Source: JANNWF01 sp038205755 (GTDB taxonomy: Bacteria; Pseudomonadota; Gammaproteobacteria; Xanthomonadales; Xanthomonadaceae). From it: a stretch of 10,648 bases of DNA. The stretch spans positions 1-10,648 of the forward strand of contig JBBRBN010000101.1 in NCBI GenBank assembly GCA_038205755.1, given 5' to 3'. The position numbers and the translations under genes were made by a program. Positions 1 through 7,600 of this stretch are shown piece by piece (the stretch's first letter is position 1; every line of letters starts with the position of its first letter). Below the pieces are notes generated by a model, which saw nothing but the letters and a program-made list of their open reading frames with translations, was not told the DNA's origin and did no database searches.

Positions 1-1524
1 CTCGCCACCCTCACCGCACCCACCGGCCCGCCGGTCGACTATCACTACGATAGCCGCGGCCTGCGTGTCGAGAAGCGCAGCACGCTCGCAGCAACAAGAT
101 TCGGCTACGACGGCCGCCGCCTGCGCCGCGAAACCAACGTCACCAACAACCTGCTCGCCACCTACGAATGGGCCGCCGGCCGCCTCGTCCACAGCCAGCA
201 GCAGTCCGCCACCCGCTACCCGCAACACGACGCCTTAGCCACCCCGATCCGCTGGAGCAGCGCGGACGGTGCTGAGCAAGGCAAACGCACGATTGATGCG
301 TGGGGCACCACCACCAGCAGCACCGGCAGCCTGCCACCGATTGGGTTTACCGGCCATTACCTCGATGCGGAAAGCGGGGACTACTACGCGCAGCAGCGGT
401 ACTACCGGCCGGGGATCGGAAGGTTTAGCCGGATTGATCCGTGGGGCGGCGACTTCAATCGCCCGATTACGTTGAACAAGTACTTGTATGCAAATGGCAA
501 TCCGCTGGTTTATGTCGATCCGGATGGGCGGGCGGCACACTCGTGCACGACGGAGGCGGGGGGCTGCATCACGCCCGAGCAGCGGCAGGTGTTCCTCGCC
601 AACGAGGCACGTGAGTCGCGTCGCTCGACGGAAGCAGGCATGGCGTCGATGCCGCCTCGCGCAGTGGCAGAGCTAGAGAGTCCGCCGGCTCAGCCTGTTG
701 AAGGGCCAGTGATGAGCGCGCCCTATAGCGGCCCGCAACCGACGGGGTTTGCTGCCACGGCGGCGCAATCGAGAGATCTGCTGGAACAATCTCGGCAGAA
801 TTCAGCCGCGTTGGAGCGTCGCGCGGGCAACGCAATTTCTGTATTTGCAGGCCCGTTTGCGGAGCGCGATCCGAACAGCGTGACCGGTCGCCAGTTCGTC
901 AACCTCTTTGACGGCAAACCAATCACTGCGAGTGAGCAGTACGACGCAATCGGTGATGGGCTGGGTGTCGCGACTCTGGTGCTTGGACCCAAGCCGATTG
1001 GGTTGGGGACTGCCCCGGAGGGTGCAGCGGCGGTTCGGGCGACGCAGCAAGGTAAGCCAGCGACCGTCTTTGAGAATTCGAGCGGGGGTGGACCCGCGCT
1101 GTCGATGGAGACCGGGCCCTATCGTGTGATGTCGAGGCGTACCGATATTGAAGGCCAAGCGCACCATCTGAATCAGGATGCGATTTACGGGAAGAGCATC
1201 CCGCACGGCGATGCGGTATCGGTAAAGCTGAGGGGTGATGCGCTCCGCGAGCCGGGGACGCCGCACTATGAGGTGCATCGTGCGCAGGAGGTGTATCTCG
1301 ATCAGTTCAGGTCGAGCGGTGCACGGTTTAGAGAGGCACCGACGAACCTTGAGATGAATCGTGCATCGCTTGATGCGCTTCGATCTGTCGGCTACACGCG
1401 CGAGCAGGCGAGGACGTTGATGCGAGACGCAGTGCGGGACCGCGTGAGGCATGGCGTGCTTGGCGGTGAAGAAGTTCCGCGCATTCCTCGTCGCATCTAC
1501 CAGGTGCCGGCCAATGAACCCTGA
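1..1524 (+). CDS. RHS repeat protein, 3' part, with C-terminal AHH-type nuclease toxin domain (5' end outside window)
   Basis: Frame 1 is open from the first base to the TGA at 1522-1524, so this is the C-terminal 507 residues of a larger gene. RHS/YD-type repeats (YDSRGLRVEKR, YDGRRLRRE) lead into the RHS core end: YYAQQRYYRPGIGRFSRIDP, then KYLYANGNP and the closing PLVYVDPDGR near residue 177. In RHS proteins the core forms a shell around a variable C-terminal toxin released after the DPxG motif. Here the tip is about 330 aa: an Ala/Pro-rich linker, a Gly-rich pretoxin-like stretch (GDGLGVATLVLGPKPIGLG) and a C-terminal domain with AHHLNQDAIY (His at residues 388-389), PHYEVHRAQEVYLDQF and a helical basic end. 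The paired His suggests an HNH/EndoVII-superfamily nuclease (AHH/SHH type); the exact subfamily is inferred. GC content falls visibly in the tip compared with the core, as expected for an exchanged tip. The next gene overlaps it by 11 bp and is the likely immunity gene. The RHS assignment is very secure; the nuclease call is moderate. Confidence 0.93.
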   Translation, partial: LATLTAPTGPPVDYHYDSRGLRVEKRSTLAATRFGYDGRRLRRETNVTNNLLATYEWAAGRLVHSQQQSATRYPQHDALATPIRWSSADGAEQGKRTIDAWGTTTSSTGSLPPIGFTGHYLDAESGDYYAQQRYYRPGIGRFSRIDPWGGDFNRPITLNKYLYANGNPLVYVDPDGRAAHSCTTEAGGCITPEQRQVFLANEARESRRSTEAGMASMPPRAVAELESPPAQPVEGPVMSAPYSGPQPTGFAATAAQSRDLLEQSRQNSAALERRAGNAISVFAGPFAERDPNSVTGRQFVNLFDGKPITASEQYDAIGDGLGVATLVLGPKPIGLGTAPEGAAAVRATQQGKPATVFENSSGGGPALSMETGPYRVMSRRTDIEGQAHHLNQDAIYGKSIPHGDAVSVKLRGDALREPGTPHYEVHRAQEVYLDQFRSSGARFREAPTNLEMNRASLDALRSVGYTREQARTLMRDAVRDRVRHGVLGGEEVPRIPRRIYQVPANEP

Positions 1525-2023
1525 GATTGCTCCGCAGTTCGTGCAGCTTTGCGACCGCCTCCGGATCGTGCCGTGGTTTTCCAGCGTCGGTGGTCTGGCT
1601 GCACTGACGCTGCCTTTTCCCTATCGGCTCGTCGGCAGCGCGTCGGCGGCCAAGGAAGCGATCGAGCAACCCGAGTGGGAAGGCTGGACGTTAGATCGAG
1701 GGAATGACGCCACTTCCTACTTGCATGCGCGCTACCGGAATCGTTACGCAGGGCAATGGAACAAGATTGTCAGGATTGCGAAGGCGTTCTTGTTGGAAGG
1801 CGTTGAGCCTCGACTTCTTCCAGCGTTGGCGAGCGCACTTCCTAGTTCCACCATTGCAGTTAACCTAGTTCGCTGGGATCTAGTGTCAGCTCTGATGGAA
1901 GCCGCCTACGCCGACTGTCGCCCGCCGCAGTTCTTTACACACGTCGTCGCGGTTTACGAGGCCGGCCATTTGCCAGTGGGTTGGGATGCTGGCAGCGAAG
2001 GCGGCACGCTTTTGGTCTATTGA
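1514..2023 (+). CDS. Candidate immunity protein for the upstream RHS nuclease tip
   Basis: This 169-residue protein starts at the ATG at 1514, overlapping the rhs stop by 11 bp. A weak AGGTG lies about 7 nt upstream, and the overlap suggests translational coupling. An in-frame ATG at 1451 would overlap much more of rhs, and its extra residues simply re-read the toxin 3' end, so I reject it. The sequence has no signal peptide or membrane segment and should be cytoplasmic. It carries YRNRYAGQWNKIVRIAKAF in the middle and ends with VYEAGHLPVGWDAGSEGG followed by TLLVY. An ending of the form G-hydrophobic-P-x-G-W is one I associate with small RHS-linked immunity proteins, but I cannot name the family. 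The gene directly follows a toxin tip and shares its lower GC. The immunity role is inferred from position; the gene itself is well supported. Confidence 0.8.
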   Translation: MNPEIAPQFVQLCDRLRIVPWFSSVGGLAALTLPFPYRLVGSASAAKEAIEQPEWEGWTLDRGNDATSYLHARYRNRYAGQWNKIVRIAKAFLLEGVEPRLLPALASALPSSTIAVNLVRWDLVSALMEAAYADCRPPQFFTHVVAVYEAGHLPVGWDAGSEGGTLLVY

Positions 2024-2101
2024 ATCAGTTTCAGCAGAGACTCGGGGTCAAGTCTAGCTTTGTAGCATCGCTGCTTCTTCGTAGCGTTTGAATCTCCACC
2101 G

Positions 2102-2656
2102 CTACTCCGATTCGTCGGGCGGAGGCCTCTGGTTTGGTGGCGCGGGCGTTTGCTGCCACCCGGTCCGGAAGGTGAGCGCTCGGAGCATGGCAAAGGTGTC
2201 GATCGAGCGGACGCCGAAGCTGCCGCAGACATCAGGAATCTTGCGGTTCTGTCGCCGTTTTCCTGGCTTGGATACCTCGGTGGTGACGACGATGCGATCG
2301 GCTGGTGAGGCCAGCGCGTAGGCGATCAGGAAGGGATCGCGGCCGATCTGTTCGACCTCGTCGTCGGTGAGGTCGTCAGCGTAGCCCTCGGCGATGACGC
2401 GTTGCACGAGCAGGAGGTCGACCTCCTCATCCAGCACGATGGCCTGCTTATGATCCGCGTCGTGGATCCAGGCATAGAGCGGATCGCGTTCGGTGTCGGT
2501 GCTGCCGTCTTTGACCTCCTCGAAGGTTTCGATCGGCATCTTGACGTGGCCGATGCTGCATTGGTGCAGCAGCCAGGACCAGAATTCGGGTACGGCATCG
2601 AGCGGGTAGTAGGTGTTGTTGGCAGTGATCAGCACGTTGGCGTCGAGCAGATACAT
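2102..2656 (-). CDS. DUF4411-like PIN-domain protein (candidate RNase toxin)
   Basis: This 184-residue protein begins MYLLDANVLI, the standard PIN-domain opening with Asp5. It continues with an E-rich helix (ETFEEVKDG, Glu43-Glu47), RDPFLIAYALA (Asp107) and VVTTE (Thr125-Glu127), which together form a plausible acidic metal site. The segment KIPDVCGSFGV near residue 140, with a W-rich N-terminal helix (PEFWSWLL), matches the DUF4411 branch of PIN-like proteins as I remember it. PIN proteins are mostly Mg-dependent RNases, often toxins of type II systems. The start lies 3 nt after the stop of the XRE/ImmA-like gene on the same strand, so the two are almost certainly cotranscribed and coupled. 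The Pro-rich tail after residue 168 (PAPPNQRPPPDESE) looks disordered. Its 3' end faces the rhs immunity gene across 78 bp. Confidence 0.86.
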   Translation of the reverse strand: MYLLDANVLITANNTYYPLDAVPEFWSWLLHQCSIGHVKMPIETFEEVKDGSTDTERDPLYAWIHDADHKQAIVLDEEVDLLLVQRVIAEGYADDLTDDEVEQIGRDPFLIAYALASPADRIVVTTEVSKPGKRRQNRKIPDVCGSFGVRSIDTFAMLRALTFRTGWQQTPAPPNQRPPPDESE

Positions 2657-2659
2657 GCG

Positions 2660-3856
2660 TCAGGCCACCCGTTGATGCAGGCTGCTGAGCAGCGTCGCCA
2701 CGCTGCGCGGTTTGACGCCGAGCACTTTGCCGGCCTTGGTCGGCGTCAGGCCGCCGTCGCTGAGGCTGCGGTCGACGAAGCGCAGCAGGGCCGCGCCCAG
2801 CTTGTGGCGACGGACGACGTAATAGTCGGGGCCGCTCTCTCGCGCTCGGGCGCGGTTGCGCTGTGCATCGCGCTGTTGCCGCCATTCCTCACGGAAGCGT
2901 TGGCTGAGATGCTCCCAGGTGGCTGCCGAGATACGCTGACTCTGGAGCAGCCGGTAGGCCACCATGGACCGACTCACGAATCGCATTTGGGCAAACGTGC
3001 TGATCAGTTGGTGCGCGGCCTCGCGATCCGATCGGTGATCGACGGCGAGGCCGGCGAGCTCGTCCTGCGGCAGCAAGAAGCTGCTGGCCACGGTGTTGCA
3101 GAAGCGCTCGAGTTGGCTCTCACCCCAAGGTCCGCTCACGCCCGAGGCACCGACCCAGAGGTGGGCGATCTCATGCAGCAAGGTGAAGGCCCAGGCCGAC
3201 TTGGCATCTTGGTCGTTGATGACCACGAAGGGCGCCAGCGGATCGGCCAGGGCGAAACCGCGAAAGGCCGACACATCGAGGTTGGTGTGGTGGCTGCCGA
3301 GGTTGCCGATCAGCAGCACGAAGATGCCGGCGGCCTCGGCGCGGCTGCGCAGATAGGCAAAGGCCTCTTCGGCGGAACCCTGCGCGCGGAAGGTCGCCAG
3401 GTCGATGCCGAGCGTTATTTGGATCGAGGCGAGTACGCGGTCGGTGCCCGCGTCGGTCGTCATCGATCCGACGAATGCCAGCGGAGTGATGTCCTCGTCA
3501 TCCTCCAGCAGCGAGCGCACCATCGATTGGCGGGCGCGAATGTCGCGCAGCAAGGCGTCCACCAGCGGCTCGGCGGCGGTGTGCTGATTTGGCAGGCTGC
3601 GGAAGTCCTCGCCGCGATCGCCTTTGCGGGGCGGGGTGCTGAGGTAGAAGGTCAGCAGCGAGCGCCGGTAGGCCTTAGCCATTTTGAGCAACAAGGGCCG
3701 ACTCGGGGCGCGGTCTCCGCGCTCGTAGGCTGCCAGCCGATCGGGCCCGGGGATGCCGCGTGCCGTGCCAATGTCGAGCTTGTCCGCGGCCTCATCGAGC
3801 GACAGGCCGGCGGTTTCTCGTGCCCAACTCAGGATGTCTGGATTGATGGCAGGCAT
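2660..3856 (-). CDS. XRE-HTH / ImmA-IrrE-type metallopeptidase protein (COG2856-like, candidate antitoxin/regulator)
   Basis: This is a 398-residue, three-part protein. Residues 5-72 form an XRE-type helix-turn-helix (SWARETAGLSLDEAADKL, then LAAYERGDRAPSRP). Residues about 150-300 form an ImmA/IrrE-like Zn-peptidase with LLHEIAHLW (HExxH at His228-His232) and a downstream ERFCNTVASSFLLP in which Glu250 is the probable third zinc ligand. The C-terminal part ends YYVVRRHKLGAALLRFVDR and a second putative HTH (TPTKAGKVLGVKPRSVATLL, about 371-390). In this family the peptidase cleaves a repressor or partner, and HTH-peptidase fusions are found with PIN toxins. Here the DUF4411-like PIN gene starts 3 nt downstream. 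The start at 3856 lacks a clear Shine-Dalgarno but gives the usual N-terminus just ahead of the HTH. All key peptidase residues are present, so it should be active. Confidence 0.9.
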   Translation of the reverse strand: MPAINPDILSWARETAGLSLDEAADKLDIGTARGIPGPDRLAAYERGDRAPSRPLLLKMAKAYRRSLLTFYLSTPPRKGDRGEDFRSLPNQHTAAEPLVDALLRDIRARQSMVRSLLEDDEDITPLAFVGSMTTDAGTDRVLASIQITLGIDLATFRAQGSAEEAFAYLRSRAEAAGIFVLLIGNLGSHHTNLDVSAFRGFALADPLAPFVVINDQDAKSAWAFTLLHEIAHLWVGASGVSGPWGESQLERFCNTVASSFLLPQDELAGLAVDHRSDREAAHQLISTFAQMRFVSRSMVAYRLLQSQRISAATWEHLSQRFREEWRQQRDAQRNRARARESGPDYYVVRRHKLGAALLRFVDRSLSDGGLTPTKAGKVLGVKPRSVATLLSSLHQRVA

Positions 3857-3960
3857 GGGGTCATCGGCTCAGTGATCAGATGGCACGGGACGCTAGCCGG
3901 GGGCTGTTGCAGGAATCGAGACGAACCAGCTACGCCGCCTCACTGCCAAGTGTGGCCTCG

Positions 3961-3995
3961 ATCATATACATGGGCATGCGTTGTTTGCTTGCATG
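3961..3995 (-). promoter_or_regulatory. Possible promoter/operator of the XRE-ImmA/PIN operon
   Basis: In the 199-bp gap between the two HTH genes, the minus strand carries TATGAT (complement of 3961-3966), one mismatch from a sigma70 -10 box. Upstream of it, where a -35 would lie, an inverted repeat CATGC (3975-3979) / GCATG (3991-3995) is a plausible operator. I see no good -35 hexamer, and the leader to the start at 3856 would be about 100 nt. Autorepression by the HTH protein is inferred. Confidence 0.3.
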
Positions 3996-4055
3996 AGTAT
4001 CGGGGTCGCGTCTTGCATTGCCACTTTGCGCACAGCTGGGTAGAAGTTGGCTCAG

Positions 4056-4496
4056 TCATCGTGCGGCGGACTTGGCTGCCGTGATGCGCGTGGTTTTGCG
4101 AGCCGGCGCCGCCTCTTGCTCGACCATACGTTTGACCTTGGAGCGTTTGACCAGGCCGTCGAGCAGGACGATTAAGGCTTGCTGTTCCTCGTCGGAAAGT
4201 TGATCGACCTGCTGGTAGAGCCGATGCAGTTCGTGATTGTGGATGGCGGTGTCGGCGGGTCGGTTTTCGCGTCCTGTCAGTGCATCGAGACTGATACTGA
4301 GCACGTCTGCCAGGCGCAGCAGCGCATCAAAGTGCGGCGTGGCCGCGCCGTTCTCCCAGCGGTGATAAACGCGGATGCCGACGTCGACCAGTTCGGCAAC
4401 GCGAACCTGGGTGAGTTGGCGTTGCTGGCGTAGTTCACGCAGGCGTTCGGGGAAGTCGGCCATGTCCAGCAGAAGCGAGGTGAGCGTGCGTTGCAT
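4056..4496 (-). CDS. XRE-family transcriptional regulator
   Basis: This 146-residue protein has a classical XRE/Cro-type HTH at about residues 16-72 (RLRELRQQRQLTQVRVAELV, then YHRWENGAATPHFDALLRLA). A helical region follows (LHRLYQQVDQLSDEEQQALI), then a Lys/Arg/Ala-rich tail (VKRSKVKRM to KSAAR) that may add non-specific DNA binding. I choose the start at 4496 because AGGAGGG (complement of 4506-4512) lies 9 nt upstream; Met12 (4463) is an alternative that removes only a Leu-rich leader. It is divergent from the primase-recombinase operon across 104 bp, the usual arrangement for a repressor that controls both itself and its neighbour. It is followed by the XRE-ImmA gene on the same strand, 199 bp away. 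Confidence 0.87.
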   Translation of the reverse strand: MQRTLTSLLLDMADFPERLRELRQQRQLTQVRVAELVDVGIRVYHRWENGAATPHFDALLRLADVLSISLDALTGRENRPADTAIHNHELHRLYQQVDQLSDEEQQALIVLLDGLVKRSKVKRMVEQEAAPARKTTRITAAKSAAR

Positions 4497-4524
4497 GGTA
4501 ATGAACCCTCCTCGGCCGCCGTGG

Positions 4525-4553
4525 TTGATATGACACTATAGGTTACATAGACT
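4525..4553 (+). promoter_or_regulatory. Candidate sigma70 promoter of the primase-recombinase operon
   Basis: TTGATA (4525-4530, 5/6 of consensus) and TAGACT (4548-4553, 4/6) are separated by 17 bp, in an AT-richer patch of an otherwise GC-rich sequence. A short inverted repeat CTAT (4536-4539) / ATAG (4547-4550) overlaps the -10 and could be an operator for the divergent XRE repressor. The 5' leader would be about 40 nt. Confidence 0.45.
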
Positions 4554-4563
4554 ACGCCTTAAA
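4535..4563 (-). promoter_or_regulatory. Candidate divergent promoter of the XRE regulator
   Basis: On the minus strand TATAGT (complement of 4535-4540) is a 5/6 match to a -10 box, with TTTAAG (complement of 4558-4563) 17 bp upstream as a weak -35. It overlaps the plus-strand candidate promoter, so one bound repressor could block both directions. Confidence 0.35.
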
Positions 4564-4588
4564 AGACACTTGACGTGTTTTCACCGGC

Positions 4589-4594
4589 AGGAGG
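4589..4594 (+). promoter_or_regulatory. Strong ribosome binding site of the primase-like gene
   Basis: AGGAGG ends 6 nt before the ATG at 4601 and fixes the start of the 1013-residue protein. Confidence 0.8.
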
Positions 4595-4600
4595 TTTCCG

Positions 4601-7600
4601 ATGGCCCGCATTCCCGATTCCGAGATTGAGCGTTTGAAGTCGCAGGTATCGCTGCTGCGGCTGATCGAGGCGCGCGGGATGGCGCTCACGAAGCAGGGCA
4701 AGGATTGGGCGGCGAAGTGTCCGTTTCATGAGGAGGCGACGGCGTCGCTGGTGGTGAGTGCGGGGAAGAATCTGTTTCATTGTTTTGGCTGTGGCGCGGC
4801 GGGTGGGCCGATTGATTGGGTGATGAAGATTGATGGGGTGTCGTTTCGGCGGGCGGTGGAGGTGTTGCGCGGCGAGCTGGGGGAGGTGCCGGATTCCCCT
4901 TTAGCGGCTGGCTCAGTCTCTGACACTGCGCCGGCGCTCGAAGGCGGCAACGACGCAGCGCTGTTGGCCTCGGTGATCGACTACTACCAGGCGACGCTCA
5001 AGCAGTCACCGGAGGCGCTGGATTACTTACATGCCCGTGGTCTCGATCATCCCGATCTGATTGACACGTTTCGACTCGGGTATGCGAACCGCACGCTGGG
5101 CTATCACCTGCCGGACAAGGCGACCAAGGCAGGCGCTGTGCAGCGCGGGGCGCTGCAGCGGATTGGCGTACTGCGTCAGAGCGGGCACGAGCATTTCAAC
5201 GGTTCGCTGGTGGTGCCGATGATGTCATCGGCGGGTGTCATCACGGAGGTCTACGGCCGCAAGATTCTGCCGGCCAGCAAGCTGCGGGCGGGGACGCCGC
5301 TGCATCTGTACTTGCCGGGGCCGCATCGTGGGGTGTTCAACGAGGCCGGTCTGGTTGGGCAGGAGGAAGTGATTCTGTGCGAGGCGTTGCTCGATGCGCT
5401 GACGTTTTGGTGTGCGGGGTATCGCAATGTCACCTGTGCGTATGGCATCGAGGGATTCACCGACGAGATTGCCGAGGCATTGAAGCGCCACGGGATCAAG
5501 CGCGTGCTGATCGCGTATGACGCGGATGCGGCGGGGAATGGTGCGGCGGAGAAGTTGGCTGTTCGCCTGATGCAAGAAGGTTTTGAGTGCTACCGCTGTC
5601 GCTTCCCGAAAGGCATGGACGCGAATCAATACGCGCTCGATGTGCGGCCGGCGGGCAAGTCGCTGGGTTTGGTGATTCGGCAGGCGGAATGGATCGGTAA
5701 AGGTGCGCCGCCGCAGCGGCATGACGTTGCAGCGGTCAGCGAGTCATCGGCTCCGCCGGTTTCCCTTTTAGCTGCTGCGCTCGATGCGCCGATCGAGACG
5801 GCCACGCTTGCGCCGGCGTTGATCGATGCCGAGCCGCCGGCGCATCGCGTGCCGCCGAGCACGCCGCCGCTGCCGGTGGAGATAGACGACAAGGAGCTGC
5901 GGCTGCTGCTGGGTGATCGTGCGTACACGGTGCGCGGGATCGAGAAGAATCTCTCTTACGAGCAGCTCAAGGTGTGGCTGCGCGTGAGTCGCGGCGATCA
6001 TTTGCACGTCGACACGGTCGAGCTGTACGCGGCCAAACAGCGCAGCGCGTGGATCAAGCAGGCATCAATCGAGATTGGCGCGGCGGAGGACGTGCTGCGT
6101 GGCGACCTGGGCGCGCTGCTGCGGGCGGTGGAGCAGCGGCAGGATGCGTTGATCAAGGCGCAGCTGGCGCCGGCATTGGTGGTGGATGGCGCGGCGGCAT
6201 TGAGCGCGGCCGAGCGTGATGCCGGAGAAGCGTTGCTGCGCGATCCGGCCTTGATGGATCGCATTGTGTCGGACGTGGCGGCGACCGGCGTGGTCGGTGA
6301 GGCATCAAACGCGCTGGTGGCGTATCTGGCCTGCGTCTCGCGCAAGCTCGACAAGCCTCTTGCCATTTTGATCCAGAGCACGAGTGCGGCCGGCAAGTCG
6401 ACGCTGATGGACGCGCTGTTGGCGTTGATGCCGGAATCGGAGCGTGTGCATTACTCGGCGATGACGGGACAGAGTCTGTTTTACCTGGGCGAGCAGGCGA
6501 TGAAGCACAAGATTCTCGCCATTGCGGAAGAGGAGGGCGTGCGGCAAGCGGCGTATGCGCTGAAGCTGCTGCAGTCGCAGGGTGAGCTGACGATTGCCTC
6601 GACCGGCAAGGACCCAGTGACGGGGCAGCTGGTCACGCAGGAGTATCGCGTCGAAGGTCCCGTCATGTTGTTTCTAACGACCACGGCCATCGACATTGAC
6701 GAGGAGCTGTTGAACCGCTGTCTGGTGCTGACGATTGATGAGAGTCGCGAGCAGACGGCGGCGATCCAGGTGCGGCAGCGGCAGGCGCGCACGCTCGACG
6801 GACTACTCGCACGTGCGCGCACCGAGGATGTGTTGATGGCGCACCGCGCGGCGCAAACGCTGCTGCGGCCGCTGGCTGTGGTGAATCCCTTTGCGGAAGC
6901 GCTGACGTTTGCAACGGATCGCGTGCGGCTGCGTCGCGATCACGCGAAGTATCTGGCATTGATCGACAGCATTGCATTGCTGCATCAGCAGCAGCGGCCG
7001 GTGCGCAGCGTGCAGCACGGCGGCCGCACGATCGAGTACGTCGAGGTGACGCGTGAGGACATTGCGCTGGCGAATCGCTTGGCGCATGCGGTGCTCGGTC
7101 GCAGTCTGGATGAGCTGCCGCCGCAGACACGGCGGGTGCTGGCGCAGACGCAGGCATTTGTGGTCGAGCGCTCGCAGGGGAGCGCCTGCGCGCGCAGCGC
7201 GGTGCGCTTCACGCGGCGGGAGCTGCGCGAGGCGCTGAACGTCAGCGACAAGCAGCTGCGCGTGCATGTGGAGCGGCTGGTGGAACTGGAATACGTGATC
7301 GCGCACGCCGGTCGCAATGGTCAGCGGTTCGTGTATGAGTTGGCATTCGATGGCGATGCGCTGAGCGATGTGCCGCAGGCGGTGGGTCTGGTCGGGCTCG
7401 GTGCCGCGCCTACGACGGCCAACCTCGTGGGGGAAAGCGCTGACCTCGTGGGCCGCTCGTGGCCTGCTAGTGGTGACCTAGTGGCCACCTCGTGGGGTGA
7501 GGAAACGGCCCGCAGCGTCAACGCTGGCGCAGCGTTTCCCTCTTTAGCTGCTGATGCGGTGAAAAACGCACGTCCAGAGGCGGTGCCCATTCCCCGTCGT

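Noticed and set aside
1451..1513. Upstream in-frame start for the immunity gene
   Set aside because: It would overlap the toxin by over 70 bp with no ribosome binding site; ATG 1514 gives the usual short overlap.
2081..2105. Terminator between the immunity and PIN genes (GTAGCG/CGCTAC)
   Set aside because: A 6-bp stem with a 13-nt loop and no T-tract is too weak to call; the 78-bp gap shows nothing else clear.
2402..4084. Long plus-strand open frame (560 codons) opposite the PIN and XRE-ImmA genes
   Set aside because: It is a GC-driven mirror of two well-supported minus-strand genes; its product has no recognisable domain and no ribosome binding site.
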